In this document: positions 8,327-17,348 of the stretch, piece after piece
Numbering within the stretch: position 1 is the stretch's first letter
Layout of the letters: the number at the start of each line of letters is the position of its first letter
NCBI RefSeq assembly: GCF_030732985.1
Contig: NZ_JASHJX010000016.1
Coordinates: 1-64,000, forward strand
Direction of reading: 5' to 3'
Source: Nioella sp. MMSF_3534
GTDB lineage: Bacteria; Pseudomonadota; Alphaproteobacteria; Rhodobacterales; Rhodobacteraceae
Length of the DNA: 64,000 nt
The notes under the pieces: generated by a model
What the model was told of the DNA's origin: nothing
Seen by the model: the letters and a program-made list of their open reading frames with translations, nothing else
The model's database searches: none
Made by a program: the position numbers and the translations under genes

Positions 8327-9091
8327 TCACCACGCCGCGCCCGGATAGGCGCGCTGCAGCCACTGCATCGAGGTCAGCAGATGCCCCAGATGTTCGGTAT
8401 GCATCCGGCCATTGCGCCCGCCCTTGTGGACGTAGTCGCCACCCGGAATGGCCAATGTGGCCTCCGCCAGTACCCGCCCGACGATATCGTCGTATTCGGC
8501 GCGCAGTTCCGCGGGGTCCGGGGCGATCCCGGCCTCTGCCAGCAACTCATCCGCCTTGTCCTTTTCGAACATCTCCCCACAATAAGGATAGAGATAGTCC
8601 AAGGCTGCCTGCATCCGCCTATGACTTTCCTCGGTTCCATCCCCAAGACCGATCACCGTGTCGCCGGAGCGTTCCAGGTGGTAAGTCACCTCCTTGTGGG
8701 CCTTCTCGGCGATGGCGGCGATGCGTTCGTCAGCCGACCCTTTCAGCCAATCGGTCATCACGAAGGACCAGGCGTCATAGAGGAACTGCCGCATCAGCGT
8801 CTGGCCGAAATCGCCATTGGGCAGTTCCACCATCAGCACATTGCGAAAGTCCCAGGCGTCGCGCAGGAAGGCGAGATTATCCGCCGTCCGGCCCTTGCCC
8901 TCGACCTCGCCCGCCAGCCCCAGCCACAGCTGCGTCTGGCCGATCATGTCGAGCGCCGTGTTGGCCAGCGCGATGTCCTCCTCCAGCACCGGGGAATGGC
9001 CGCACCATTCCGAGACCCGATGCCCGAGGATCAGCGTATTGTCCCCCATCCGCAGGAGGAATTCGAACAAAGCCTCATCGCGGGTCATCAC
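8327..9091 (-). CDS. paaC: PaaC, structural subunit of phenylacetyl-CoA epoxidase
   Basis: A 254-residue PaaA/PaaC-family protein (LLRMGDNTLILGHRVSEWCGHSPVLEEDIALANTALD in the N-terminal part). PaaC forms the stable heterodimer with PaaA that holds and shapes the catalytic subunit but has lost the iron site. The usual length is about 250 residues. Its start overlaps the paaB stop by ATGA at 9088-9091. Confidence 0.94.
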   Translation of the reverse strand: MMTRDEALFEFLLRMGDNTLILGHRVSEWCGHSPVLEEDIALANTALDMIGQTQLWLGLAGEVEGKGRTADNLAFLRDAWDFRNVLMVELPNGDFGQTLMRQFLYDAWSFVMTDWLKGSADERIAAIAEKAHKEVTYHLERSGDTVIGLGDGTEESHRRMQAALDYLYPYCGEMFEKDKADELLAEAGIAPDPAELRAEYDDIVGRVLAEATLAIPGGDYVHKGGRNGRMHTEHLGHLLTSMQWLQRAYPGAAW

Positions 9092-9372
9092 ATATGCCCC
9101 ACTTCGTCAGGAATGTCGTAGAAGGTCGGGTGGCGATAGATCTTGCTTTCCGACGGCTCAAAGAGCGGGCCTTTTTCCGACGGCGCGCTGGCGGCGATAT
9201 GTTTGGCCTCCACCACCCAGATCGACACGCCCTCATTGCGGCGCGTATAGACGTCGCGCGCGTTCTTCACCGCCATTTCCGCATCCGGCGCATGAAGCGA
9301 GCCGACATGCCGGTGGCTCAGCCCATGCTGGCCGCGAATGAAGATTTCCCACAGGGGCCATTCGTTTTTCAT
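9088..9372 (-). CDS. paaB: PaaB, small subunit of phenylacetyl-CoA epoxidase
   Basis: A 94-residue PaaB: 'WPLWEIFIRGQHGLSHRHVGSLHA' is the characteristic N-terminus of this family (only the first part is needed to recognise it). PaaB bridges the PaaAC heterodimers in the epoxidase complex. It lies 12 bases after paaA and overlaps paaC. Confidence 0.95.
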   Translation of the reverse strand: MKNEWPLWEIFIRGQHGLSHRHVGSLHAPDAEMAVKNARDVYTRRNEGVSIWVVEAKHIAASAPSEKGPLFEPSESKIYRHPTFYDIPDEVGHM

Positions 9373-9384
9373 CTCAGATCCTCC

Positions 9385-10377
9385 TCATTCCGCCGCAACT
9401 TTGCGGGCAGCTTTCTTGCGGGCATGGGCAAGCAACCCGTCACGCACCCATTCCCCATCGTCCCATGCCGCGACGCGGTCTTTCATGCGGTCCACGTTGC
9501 AGGGGCCGTTCCCTTTGATGACATTGAAGAATTCGGGCCAGTCCGGTTCGCTGAAATCGTAATGCCCGCGCTCTTCATTCCACTTGATATTCGGGTCGGG
9601 CAGGTCGAGCTTCAGGTACTCGATCTGCGGGATGGTCTGGTCCACGAACTGCTGGCGCAGCTCGTCGTTGGACTTCACCTTGATCTTCCACGCCATCGAC
9701 TGTTCCGAATGGGTCGACTCCGCATCCGACGGCCCGAACATCATCAGCGCCGGGAACCACAGGCGGTTCAAAGCATCCTGCGCCTGCCGCTTCTGTTCCG
9801 GCGTGCCGAAGGCCATCGCGCGGATCGCGTCATAGCCCTGCCGCGCGTGGAAGCTCTCTTCCTTGCAAATGCGGATCATGGCGCGGCTATAGGGCCCGTA
9901 AGACGTGCGTTGCAGCGCCACCTGGTTCACGATCGCCGCGCCATCGACCAGCCAGCCCACGGCGCCGATATCGGCCCAGTTCAGCGTCGGGTAGTTGAAG
10001 ATCGACGAATACTTCATCTTCCCTTCATGCAGCAGTTCAATAAGCTCATCCCGGCTGACGCCAAGCGTTTCTGCGGCAGAGTAGAGATACAGCCCATGCC
10101 CCGCCTCATCCTGCACCTTGGCCAGCAGAATGGCCTTGCGTTCCAGCGTCGGCGCGCGGGTGATCCAGTTGCCCTCCGGCAATTGCCCCACCACCTCGGA
10201 ATGAGCGTGCTGGCCGATCTGGCGGATCAGCGTCCGGCGGTAATCCTCCGGCATCCAGTCGCGCGGTTCGATCTTGATGTCGTTGTCGATCTTGTCCTGA
10301 AAGGCGCGCTCTTCCTCGGACATCTCCTCGCGCGGTTTGATCCCGTTCGAGGCGGTCTTGATCATCTGTGCATACAT
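9385..10377 (-). CDS. paaA: PaaA, catalytic diiron subunit of phenylacetyl-CoA epoxidase
   Basis: A 330-residue PaaA with both visible iron-ligand regions: [20 protein letters not shown] (about residues 86-105) and [19 protein letters not shown] (about 170-188). It inserts one oxygen atom into the aromatic ring of phenylacetyl-CoA to make the 1,2-epoxide. The start is ATG at 10377, 16 bases after the paaJ stop. Length and order match the canonical paaABCDE operon. Confidence 0.97.
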   Translation of the reverse strand: MYAQMIKTASNGIKPREEMSEEERAFQDKIDNDIKIEPRDWMPEDYRRTLIRQIGQHAHSEVVGQLPEGNWITRAPTLERKAILLAKVQDEAGHGLYLYSAAETLGVSRDELIELLHEGKMKYSSIFNYPTLNWADIGAVGWLVDGAAIVNQVALQRTSYGPYSRAMIRICKEESFHARQGYDAIRAMAFGTPEQKRQAQDALNRLWFPALMMFGPSDAESTHSEQSMAWKIKVKSNDELRQQFVDQTIPQIEYLKLDLPDPNIKWNEERGHYDFSEPDWPEFFNVIKGNGPCNVDRMKDRVAAWDDGEWVRDGLLAHARKKAARKVAAE

Positions 10378-10393
10378 TTTCCCGTGTCTCCCT

Positions 10394-11596
10394 TCAGACC
10401 CGTTCCAGGATCAGGGCAACGCCCTGTCCCACGCCCACGCACATGGTGCACAGCGCATAGCGCCCGCCCGTGCGGTTGAGTTGATAGGCCGCCGTCAGCA
10501 CCAGCCGCGTGCCCGACATGCCAAGCGGATGGCCAAGCGCGATGGCGCCCCCGTTGGGGTTCACATGAGCCGCGTCATCCGCGACGCCCAGCTCCCGCAA
10601 CGTGGCCAGCCCCTGGCTCGCAAAGGCCTCGTTCAGTTCGATCACATCCATCTGTTCGATGCTCAGCCCCGCCTTGGCCAGCACCTTGCGGGTGGCAGGC
10701 ACCGGGCCGATCCCCATCACGCGGGGTTCCACCCCCGCCGCTGCCATCGCCACGACCCGCGCCATGGGCGTCAGCCCGTTCGCCTTGGCCGCCGCCTCAG
10801 ATGCCAGCAGCACCGCCGCCGCCCCGTCATTGACGCCCGAGGCATTGCCTGCGGTCACCGTCTTATCCGGGCCATTGACGCCCTTCAGGCCCGACAGTTT
10901 CTCGGCCGTCGTGCCGGGGCGCGGATGTTCGTCGGTATCGACCACCACGGGATCGCCCTTGCGCTGCGGGATCGCCACCGGGGTGATCTCATCGGCGAAA
11001 ACGCCAGCCGCCTGCGCCGCCTCCCACCGGGCCTGAGACCGGGCGGCAAAGGCATCCTGATCGGCACGGTTGATACCATAGTCCTCGGCCACGTTATCGG
11101 CAGTCTCAGGCATCGAATCCGTGCCATAAGCCGCCTGCATCCTCTTGTTCACGAAGCGCCAGCCGATGGTGGTGTCATAAACCGCATTGGCTCGCGCAAA
11201 GGCGCTGGTGGCTTTCGGCATCACGAAAGGCGCGCGGCTCATGCTTTCCACGCCGCCCGCGATCACCAGGTCATAATCGCCCGCCTTGATCCCCCGCGCG
11301 GCCATCCCCACGGCATCCATGCCGCTGGCACAAAGCCGGTTCACCGTGGTCCCCGGCACGCTCACCGGCAGCCCCGCCAGCAGCGCCGCCATGCGCGCCA
11401 CGTTGCGATTGTCCTCGCCCGCCTGGTTGGCATCGCCATAGATCACATCGTCAATCGCACCCCAGTCCACACCGGGATTGCGCGCCATCAGGGCCGCAAT
11501 GGGCAGCGACGCAAGGTCATCGGTGCGGATGGAGCTCAGCGCCCCTCCATAACGGCCAATCGGCGTTCGCGTGGCGTCGCAGATGAAAGCGTCCAT
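10394..11596 (-). CDS. paaJ: 3-oxoadipyl-CoA/3-oxo-5,6-dehydrosuberyl-CoA thiolase
   Basis: A 400-residue thiolase starting [20 protein letters not shown]. The nucleophilic cysteine lies in [20 protein letters not shown] (near residue 90), and the C-terminal motifs [20 protein letters not shown] and [17 protein letters not shown] are intact. PaaJ cleaves the two 3-oxoacyl-CoA intermediates of phenylacetate degradation to give acetyl-CoA and succinyl-CoA. It is first in the leftward paa operon, with GGGAGGA upstream. PcaF of the beta-ketoadipate pathway is nearly identical in sequence, so the context decides. Confidence 0.94.
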   Translation of the reverse strand: MDAFICDATRTPIGRYGGALSSIRTDDLASLPIAALMARNPGVDWGAIDDVIYGDANQAGEDNRNVARMAALLAGLPVSVPGTTVNRLCASGMDAVGMAARGIKAGDYDLVIAGGVESMSRAPFVMPKATSAFARANAVYDTTIGWRFVNKRMQAAYGTDSMPETADNVAEDYGINRADQDAFAARSQARWEAAQAAGVFADEITPVAIPQRKGDPVVVDTDEHPRPGTTAEKLSGLKGVNGPDKTVTAGNASGVNDGAAAVLLASEAAAKANGLTPMARVVAMAAAGVEPRVMGIGPVPATRKVLAKAGLSIEQMDVIELNEAFASQGLATLRELGVADDAAHVNPNGGAIALGHPLGMSGTRLVLTAAYQLNRTGGRYALCTMCVGVGQGVALILERV

Positions 11597-12013
11597 GTGG
11601 CGGAATCCTCCCGAAAGTCTCGCAAATAACTGACCGCATGGTCGGGATATTCCGCACAGCGATTCGTTGCAAGAAAAATGTTACACCAATCGGTGAAATT
11701 GTGAATATCTCGTAACGCATCCAGACGAGCCGAGCTAGCGACCACGGCCCTCCAAAAGACCGACCTTCCCCTTCTTCTTGGCCCAAATACTCCCGCCGGA
11801 GGCATCCGCCCTCGCCACACATCCGGCCACCTGACCCGACAGGCCGCCCTCCCCACAGATCCGTGGCAACGCGGACCGACGAGGCCTCCCGGCGCATGCC
11901 GGGGGGTTGAGAAGGGCCGCTCCCCGGTCGACGCCGGCAGGCGGCGAAATCGCCGTATCATATGCACAAGGGGTGTACGGGGGATGTACGCATGGCACCC
12001 CCCTGTTTTTCGC
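11597..12013. other. Intergenic region between paaJ and the carnitine operon, with one repeat-like segment
   Basis: These 417 bases have no convincing gene. The first 70 bases hold the paaJ promoter and operator. At 11771-11807 the text CTTCTTGGCCCAAATACTCC followed by CGCCGGAGGC resembles the beginning of the repeat at 17971. The remainder is GC-rich with small hairpins and no clear terminator T-run. It lies downstream of the carnitine operon (which ends at 12014 on the minus strand) and upstream of paaJ. Confidence 0.5.
11630..11645. promoter_or_regulatory. Candidate PaaR operator before paaJABCDE
   Basis: The inverted repeat GACC-GCAT-GGTC lies at 11632-11643, 36 bases upstream of the paaJ start. 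Read on the minus strand, the core ACCATGCGGT matches 8 of 10 bases of ACCGTTCGGT in the site before paaG. A possible promoter (TTGCAA ... AATATC) lies just upstream on the minus strand, so a bound repressor would cover the start of transcription. This is inference from position and similarity. Confidence 0.5.
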
Positions 12014-13456
12014 CTATCCGCGGCCGGTTCCGCCCGCCCCGTCCGGCACCCCGAAACCCGCATGCGCCCGCGCAATCCGGGTCAGCAGATCGGCCATCTC
12101 CGCTGGTGGCTCTGCCGCCCGGCGGGTCTTCATGTCGACATGGATCAGCAACTGCTCCACCGTCGCCGCCACCTCGCCATTGCAGCGGATCGTGTAGAAC
12201 AGCTTCAGCTTCTTGCCCTTGGCCTCCAGCACCTGCGTCGTCGCGGTGATCCGGTCGCCGATCATCACCTCGGCCAGATAGCGCACATGGTTTTCCACCG
12301 TGAACCAGCTGCCCTGCGTGGCGATATAGTCGGGCGTTGTACCGATCCACAGCAGGAACCGGTCGCTCGCCTCAGACATCGCCTGCACATAGCGGCTTTC
12401 GTTCATATGGCCGTTTCCATCCACCCAGTCGGTCGGCACCTGCCGGTCCAGGGTCATCATCGGACCCATCAGGTCCGGCATCGCGGGTTCGATGGTTTTC
12501 TCGTGATCTGCCAAGACCTTACCCACGGCAGACCCACGCGCCTTCAGGCTGCGCATCATCCCGATCAGGTTGCCGTCCCGCAGGGATTCCAGCTCGGCAA
12601 TCGACAGATGCCCCGACTGCGCATCGGACTGGCTGGCGATCATCTCGATCAGTTCATCGGTCAGCTCCGGCACATCCATCAGCTTGGTCCAGGGCCATTC
12701 CAGCGCCGGGCCGAACTGGCTTATGAAATGCGCCATCCCGGCAGGCCCACCGGCCACACGATAGGTCTCGAACAGCCCCATCTGCCCCCAGCGCAGGCCA
12801 AAGCCCATGCGGATCGCGTCGTCGATCTCCTCGGTCGTAGCGATGCCGTCCTTGATCAGCCACAGCGCCTCGCGCCAGACGGCTTCCAGGAAACGGTCGG
12901 CGATATGGGCGGGGATCTCCTGCCGGACCTTCAGCGGGAAAAGCCCCACGGTTTCAAGCAGTTCCTTGGCGCGATCCAGCATCGCGGGATCGGTCTTCTC
13001 GGACCCCACCAGCTCAATCAGAGGCAGCAGATAGACCGGGTTGAACGGGTGTGCGACGATGATCTGCTCGGGCCGCGTGGCGCAGTTTTGCAGCTCTGAC
13101 GGCATGAAACCGGATGTTGACGAGCCGATGATCGCGTCCGGGTCACAGACCGACTGCACCTGCTGGTAAAGCTTTTGCTTCAGCTCCAGCCGCTCCGGCG
13201 CGCTTTCCTGGATCCAGACAGCGCTCTCCACAGCCTCGCTGATCGTGCCATGAAAGCTCAGCTTGCCCTCTGCCGGCAGCGCCACATCATAGAGCGCGGG
13301 CAACGCCTTGCGCGCGCGTCCCAACATCGCGTTCAGGGTTTCCTCGGCCGTCGGCGACGGGTCGAACACCCGCACCTCCCAGCCCATCAGCAGGAACCGC
13401 GCGGCCCATCCGCCGCCAATCACGCCCCCGCCCAGAATTGCCGCTGTCTTGGTCAT
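12014..13456 (-). CDS. lcdH: L-carnitine 3-dehydrogenase fused to a thioesterase domain
   Basis: A 480-residue protein. Residues 1-315 are a 3-hydroxyacyl-CoA dehydrogenase-type NAD domain (GGGVIGGGWAARFLLMGWEV) with its helical C-terminal domain. From about residue 330 a hotdog thioesterase domain follows (VPTDWVDGNGHMNESRYVQA). The fused form is known for L-carnitine dehydrogenases, which oxidise carnitine to 3-dehydrocarnitine, with the thioesterase acting on betainyl-CoA. The SDR gene ends 1 base upstream, and a beta-keto acid cleavage enzyme and GlxA-type regulator complete the cluster. The product would be glycine betaine. Confidence 0.85.
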   Translation of the reverse strand: MTKTAAILGGGVIGGGWAARFLLMGWEVRVFDPSPTAEETLNAMLGRARKALPALYDVALPAEGKLSFHGTISEAVESAVWIQESAPERLELKQKLYQQVQSVCDPDAIIGSSTSGFMPSELQNCATRPEQIIVAHPFNPVYLLPLIELVGSEKTDPAMLDRAKELLETVGLFPLKVRQEIPAHIADRFLEAVWREALWLIKDGIATTEEIDDAIRMGFGLRWGQMGLFETYRVAGGPAGMAHFISQFGPALEWPWTKLMDVPELTDELIEMIASQSDAQSGHLSIAELESLRDGNLIGMMRSLKARGSAVGKVLADHEKTIEPAMPDLMGPMMTLDRQVPTDWVDGNGHMNESRYVQAMSEASDRFLLWIGTTPDYIATQGSWFTVENHVRYLAEVMIGDRITATTQVLEAKGKKLKLFYTIRCNGEVAATVEQLLIHVDMKTRRAAEPPAEMADLLTRIARAHAGFGVPDGAGGTGRG

Positions 13457-13457
13457 T

Positions 13458-14234
13458 TCAATCCCCGTTCGATTCCGTGTGCCCGTCGACGGCCATGGCC
13501 TGCCCCGACACCTTGTTGCCCATATCCGACGCCAGGAAGAGCGCCATATTGGCGATGTCCTGTGCGCTCACCCATGTTTTCATCGAGACACATTGCACAT
13601 AGCTGCGCCGCACCTCGTCTTCGCTGACCCCCCGCGCCCTGGCTTCATTCGCCACAACCCGGTCCATGCGCGGCCCTTCGACCGCCCCAGGGCAGAGCGC
13701 GTTCACGCGGATGTTCCAAGGGCCCAGTTCCATCGCCCAGGTCTTGGTCAACCCGATGATCCCCCATTTCGCCGCCGCGTAGGGCGAACGGTAGGGGTGT
13801 CCGAAGAGCCCGGAGGTGGAGGAGGTCAGCAACAAAAGCCCCGATTTCTGCGCCTTCATCACCGGCGCAGCACGGCGCGCGACAAGAAAGGCCCCGTCGA
13901 GATTGACGGCGAGCGTATCCTTCCACCCCTGGAAATCCATGTCCTCTACCGCAGCAGCGGGCCCGCCGATCCCGGCATTGGCCGCCGCCACGTCGAGCCC
14001 GCCGAGCATCTCCAGCGCCTCGTCGAGGAACCCGTCGACCTGGCCCATATCGGTCACGTCCACGACACGGGTCAGGATGCCGGGGTTGGCCGCGGCCATT
14101 TCCTTGCTGGCCGCTTCGTCCACGTCGCAGACCGCCACCCGCGCGCCTTGCGCCGCGAAGTTTTCGGCCATCACCCGGCCGATCCCCGCCGCACCCGCCG
14201 TGATCAGCACGCGGGCGCCGTCAAGCCCCTGCAT
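13458..14234 (-). CDS. Short-chain dehydrogenase/reductase in the carnitine cluster
   Basis: A 258-residue classical SDR with the cofactor motif TAGAAGIGRVMAEN (residues 12-25), NAGIGG, and the catalytic S...YAAAK set (LTSSTSG, then SPYAAAKWG). The acidic residue after beta-2 (VCDVDEA) favours NAD over NADP. It starts on the ATGA that ends the BKACE gene and ends 1 base before the carnitine dehydrogenase gene, so it is co-transcribed. Its substrate is unknown; a hydroxyacid or D-carnitine-related step is a reasonable guess. Confidence 0.82.
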   Translation of the reverse strand: MQGLDGARVLITAGAAGIGRVMAENFAAQGARVAVCDVDEAASKEMAAANPGILTRVVDVTDMGQVDGFLDEALEMLGGLDVAAANAGIGGPAAAVEDMDFQGWKDTLAVNLDGAFLVARRAAPVMKAQKSGLLLLTSSTSGLFGHPYRSPYAAAKWGIIGLTKTWAMELGPWNIRVNALCPGAVEGPRMDRVVANEARARGVSEDEVRRSYVQCVSMKTWVSAQDIANMALFLASDMGNKVSGQAMAVDGHTESNGD

Positions 14235-15145
14235 CAGGCAGGGTCCCGCTTGGTCAGGCCAAGCTTGTCGCGCACTTCCTGCGGGCCCATGATGCGGCTG
14301 CCCATGGATTCCACGATGCCGCGCGCACGCGTCACCAGTTGTTCATTCGTGGCCAGCACGCCCTTTTCGAGCCAGATATTATCCTCCAGCCCCACGCGCA
14401 CATGACCGCCCGCAAGCACGGAGGCCGCGACATAGTTCATCTGGTTCCGGCCAATCGAGAAGGCCGAGAACGTCCAGTGATCGGGCACGTTGTTGACCAT
14501 CGCCATGAAGGTGTTGAGGTCATCGGGAGCCCCCCAGGGCACCCCCATGCAAAGCTGCACCAGGGCGGGGTCCTCAAGGATGCCCTCTTCCACCAGCTTC
14601 TTGGCAAACCACAGATGGCCGGTATCGAAGGCTTCGATCTCGGGCTTCACACCTGCATCGGTCATCATCTGGCCCATGGCGCGCAGGGTGCCCGGCGTGT
14701 TGACCATGATGTAATCGGCCTCGGCAAAGTTCATGGTGCCGCAATCGAGCGTGCAGATTTCCGGGCGACAGTCGAGCACATGGGCGAAGCGTTCCGACGC
14801 GCCTGCCATGTCGGTTCCGGCCTCATTGGCGGGCAGCGGCTGTTCGATGCTGCCAAGCACCAGGTCTCCGCCCATCCCGGCGGTGAGGTTCAGCACCACG
14901 TCCACATCGGCGTCGCGGATCCGTTCGGTCACTTCGCGGAACAGCGCCCTGTCCCGGTTCGGCACCCCGGTTTCGGGGTCACGCACGTGGCAATGAACAA
15001 TCGCCGCGCCCGCCTTGGCGGCGGCAATTGCGCTGTTGGCGATCTGCTCGGGGCTGCGCGGCACATGCGGGCTGCGATCCTGGGTGCCGCCCGATCCGGT
15101 GATGGCACAGGTGATGAATACGTCGCGCGAAGGGGTAAGGGGCAT
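14234..15145 (-). CDS. Beta-keto acid cleavage enzyme (BKACE, DUF849), probably 3-dehydrocarnitine cleaving
   Basis: A 303-residue TIM-barrel protein of the BKACE/DUF849 family, with the metal-ligand motif IVHCHVRDPETG (His51 and His53) and the N-terminus VFITCAITGSGG. These enzymes transfer the acyl part of a beta-keto acid to acetyl-CoA. In carnitine catabolism 3-dehydrocarnitine plus acetyl-CoA give betainyl-CoA and acetoacetate. The start was set at ATG 15145 (GGAG upstream), not at longer in-frame upstream codons that run into the divergent regulator. It is the first gene of the operon and pairs with the thioesterase half of the dehydrogenase. Confidence 0.87.
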   Translation of the reverse strand: MPLTPSRDVFITCAITGSGGTQDRSPHVPRSPEQIANSAIAAAKAGAAIVHCHVRDPETGVPNRDRALFREVTERIRDADVDVVLNLTAGMGGDLVLGSIEQPLPANEAGTDMAGASERFAHVLDCRPEICTLDCGTMNFAEADYIMVNTPGTLRAMGQMMTDAGVKPEIEAFDTGHLWFAKKLVEEGILEDPALVQLCMGVPWGAPDDLNTFMAMVNNVPDHWTFSAFSIGRNQMNYVAASVLAGGHVRVGLEDNIWLEKGVLATNEQLVTRARGIVESMGSRIMGPQEVRDKLGLTKRDPA

Positions 15146-15220
15146 GCTGGTCTCCGTCCTCTGGTCTGGTGTAGGAAAGCGCATGTTGCGGGCAAGCTCT
15201 TTGCGATATACGAAACATCC

Positions 15221-16195
15221 ATGACTATTTCCGCGACACGCAAAAGAAACCCCGGAGAGCCGCCCTTCCGCATCGGCCTGCTGGTGCTGCCCGATTCCAA
15301 CCTTCTGTCCATGGCTTCGGCGCTGGACCCGTTCCGCGCGGCGAACCGGCGGGCGGGGCGGAAGGTCTATGCCTGGCAAGTGATGTCACCCGAGGGCGGG
15401 CTGGTGCGGCTGACCTCCGGGCTGGAGGTGATGACCGATCCGCTGCCGCTTCATGCCGATATGGACCTGATGGTGATGGTGGCGGGCTTCCGGCTCGATG
15501 CCCATGCCACCCCGGCGCTCAGGTCCTGGCTGCGGCAGTTGCGGGGGCGCGCTATCCCCTATTGCGGGGTCGATGGCGGGCCTTGGGTGCTGGCGCGGGC
15601 GGGCCTGCTGAACGGCCACCGCGCCACGACTCATTGGGAGGATCTGGAGGCCTTCGGCAATGCCTTTCCCGAGGTCGACCCCCTGCCCGACCGCTACGTG
15701 ATCGACGGCCCGGCCCTGACCACCGGTGGCGCGGCCCCCTGCCTCGACCTGATGCTGCACCTGATCCGGTCCCATCACGGGGCCGAACTGGCCGGGCTGG
15801 TCGCCAATGCGCTGCTTTATGACCCCGAGGATCGCCCCAGCCCGCAACGGCTGGTCCCGCAGGCGCGCCTTGCAGCGCTGACCCCACAGGTGGCCCGCGC
15901 CGTGGCCATCATGGAGGAGCGGCTGGAAGACCCCCCCGCCATGGCAGAGATCGCGGCAGAGGTCGGCCTGTCGCCCCGGCGGCTGGAGATGCTCTTTCGC
16001 AAGCATCTGGAAACCGGCCCCGGTGCCTTCTTCCTGCGCCTGCGACTGAACGAAGCCCGCAGGCTGGCGCTGGATACCGGGCTGAGCGTGCAGGAGATCG
16101 CCGTCAGAACCGGCTTCTCCGGCCCATCCACCCTCGCCCGCGCCTTTCGCAAGGCGTTCGGCCAGTCGATCTCGGATCTTCGTGCCGACCGCTGA
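15221..16195 (+). CDS. cdhR: GlxA-family AraC-type regulator, CdhR-like
   Basis: A 324-residue protein with an N-terminal DJ-1/PfpI-like domain (FRIGLLVLPDSNLLSMASALDP) and a C-terminal AraC helix-turn-helix pair (AEIAAEVGLSPRRLEMLFRKH and VQEIAVRTGFSGPSTLARAFRKAFG). It is divergent from the BKACE gene across 75 bases. CdhR of Pseudomonas, a member of this family, activates carnitine dehydrogenase genes. The regulator type and the gene order match that system. The ATG at 15221 begins family similarity; longer upstream frames overlap the divergent gene. Confidence 0.8.
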   Translation: MTISATRKRNPGEPPFRIGLLVLPDSNLLSMASALDPFRAANRRAGRKVYAWQVMSPEGGLVRLTSGLEVMTDPLPLHADMDLMVMVAGFRLDAHATPALRSWLRQLRGRAIPYCGVDGGPWVLARAGLLNGHRATTHWEDLEAFGNAFPEVDPLPDRYVIDGPALTTGGAAPCLDLMLHLIRSHHGAELAGLVANALLYDPEDRPSPQRLVPQARLAALTPQVARAVAIMEERLEDPPAMAEIAAEVGLSPRRLEMLFRKHLETGPGAFFLRLRLNEARRLALDTGLSVQEIAVRTGFSGPSTLARAFRKAFGQSISDLRADR

Positions 16196-16198
16196 CGC

Positions 16199-17242
16199 CT
16201 AGTACGGCATCGGATGCGCCTTGTGCGCTGCCGTGATCTCGTCCAGCGCCTCCGCAGGCAGCACCATATCCGCTGCGCCCAGAATATGCTCCAGCTGCGC
16301 GCTGGTCGTGGCCCCGAAGATGGCCGAGATCGCGAAGGGCCGGGTCTGCTGCCAGGCCAGGGCCATATGCACCGGGTCCAGCCCATGGCGCGCCGCAATC
16401 TCCAGATAGGCCGCCGCCGCATCGAAGACCCTTGCCGATTTGCGCCCGCCCATTTCCGGCACCAGCGACATGCGCGACCCGGCGGGCACGGCGCCGTTCT
16501 GGTACTTGCCGGTCAGGAACCCGGCGGCCAGCGGCGAGAAGGACAGCAGCGTCACCTCCTCGTTAACCGACATCTCGGCCATATCGGTGTCATACATCCG
16601 GGCGAGCAGCGAATATTCGTTCTGCACGGTCTGAACGCGCGGCAACCCTTTGTCCTCGGACACCCGGACCCATTGCGCCGTGCCCCAGGCGGATTCGTTG
16701 GACAGGCCAATGTGGCGCATCTTGCCTTCCGCGATCAGCTTGTCGGCCTCCGCCAGCACATCCTCCATATGGGCCAGCGTCTCGGCCTTGTTCTGGCCGC
16801 GCGGGTCGTAGGTCCAGTTCTTGCGGAACTGGAACGATCCGCGATTGGGCCAATGGAGCTGGTAGAGATCCACATAGTCGGTCTTGAGCCGTTTCAGCGA
16901 ACCCTCCAGCGACTCGCGCAGCGCCGCCCCGGTGATCAGCGCCCCCTCACGGGCGACCCCACCTTCGCCGCTGATCTTGGTGGCGAGCAGATAATCCCCC
17001 CGCCGCGCCGGGTTGGCTGCGTTCCAGTCGCCCAGAATGGCCTCCGATCCACCGATGGTCTCCTTGCGGACCGGGTTGACCGGGTACATCTCGGCCGTGT
17101 CGACAATGTCGATCCCTGCGGCCAGCGCCATATCCATCTGCCGATGCGCATCATCCGCCGGGGTCTGGGTGCCCCATGTCATCGTGCCGAGGCACAGTTC
17201 CGAGACCGTCTGCCCGGTCGCGCCGAAGGGAACCTGTCGCAT
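16199..17242 (-). CDS. Aldo/keto reductase (Tas-like)
   Basis: A 347-residue NADPH-type aldo/keto reductase. Visible are GTMTWGTQ near residue 19, the catalytic region DIVDTAEMYPVNP (Asp and Tyr near residues 47-53), the Lys-containing LATKISGEGG, and the His of YQLHWPNRG. The long TIM-barrel form with the PxNP insert resembles E. coli Tas. It is convergent with the regulator (stops 3 bases apart) and divergent from the SOS-boxed gene. The substrate is unknown. Confidence 0.88.
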   Translation of the reverse strand: MRQVPFGATGQTVSELCLGTMTWGTQTPADDAHRQMDMALAAGIDIVDTAEMYPVNPVRKETIGGSEAILGDWNAANPARRGDYLLATKISGEGGVAREGALITGAALRESLEGSLKRLKTDYVDLYQLHWPNRGSFQFRKNWTYDPRGQNKAETLAHMEDVLAEADKLIAEGKMRHIGLSNESAWGTAQWVRVSEDKGLPRVQTVQNEYSLLARMYDTDMAEMSVNEEVTLLSFSPLAAGFLTGKYQNGAVPAGSRMSLVPEMGGRKSARVFDAAAAYLEIAARHGLDPVHMALAWQQTRPFAISAIFGATTSAQLEHILGAADMVLPAEALDEITAAHKAHPMPY

Positions 17243-17318
17243 GTTTTCCTGTCCTGTCCGTCATGTTGCTACGTCGCAACCTAGGCGCTGAGACCCCGGA
17301 CGCAAGGCAGGGATTGAA

Positions 17319-17333
17319 GAACATTTAGCGAAC
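17319..17333. promoter_or_regulatory. SOS (LexA) box of alphaproteobacterial type
   Basis: GAAC-ATTTAGC-GAAC, a direct repeat with a spacer of exactly 7 bases, matches the alphaproteobacterial LexA consensus GTTC-N7-GTTC read on the other strand. It ends 15 bases before the ATG of the ImuA-like gene at 17349. Position and perfect half-sites make a functional LexA site likely. Confidence 0.8.
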
Positions 17334-17348
17334 ATGTAGATTGACCCC

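Noticed and set aside
8308-10479. Very long plus-strand open frame opposite paaA-paaD
   Set aside because: It runs antisense to four well-recognised paa genes and is rich in Arg, Pro and Ser as is usual for shadow frames in high-GC DNA.
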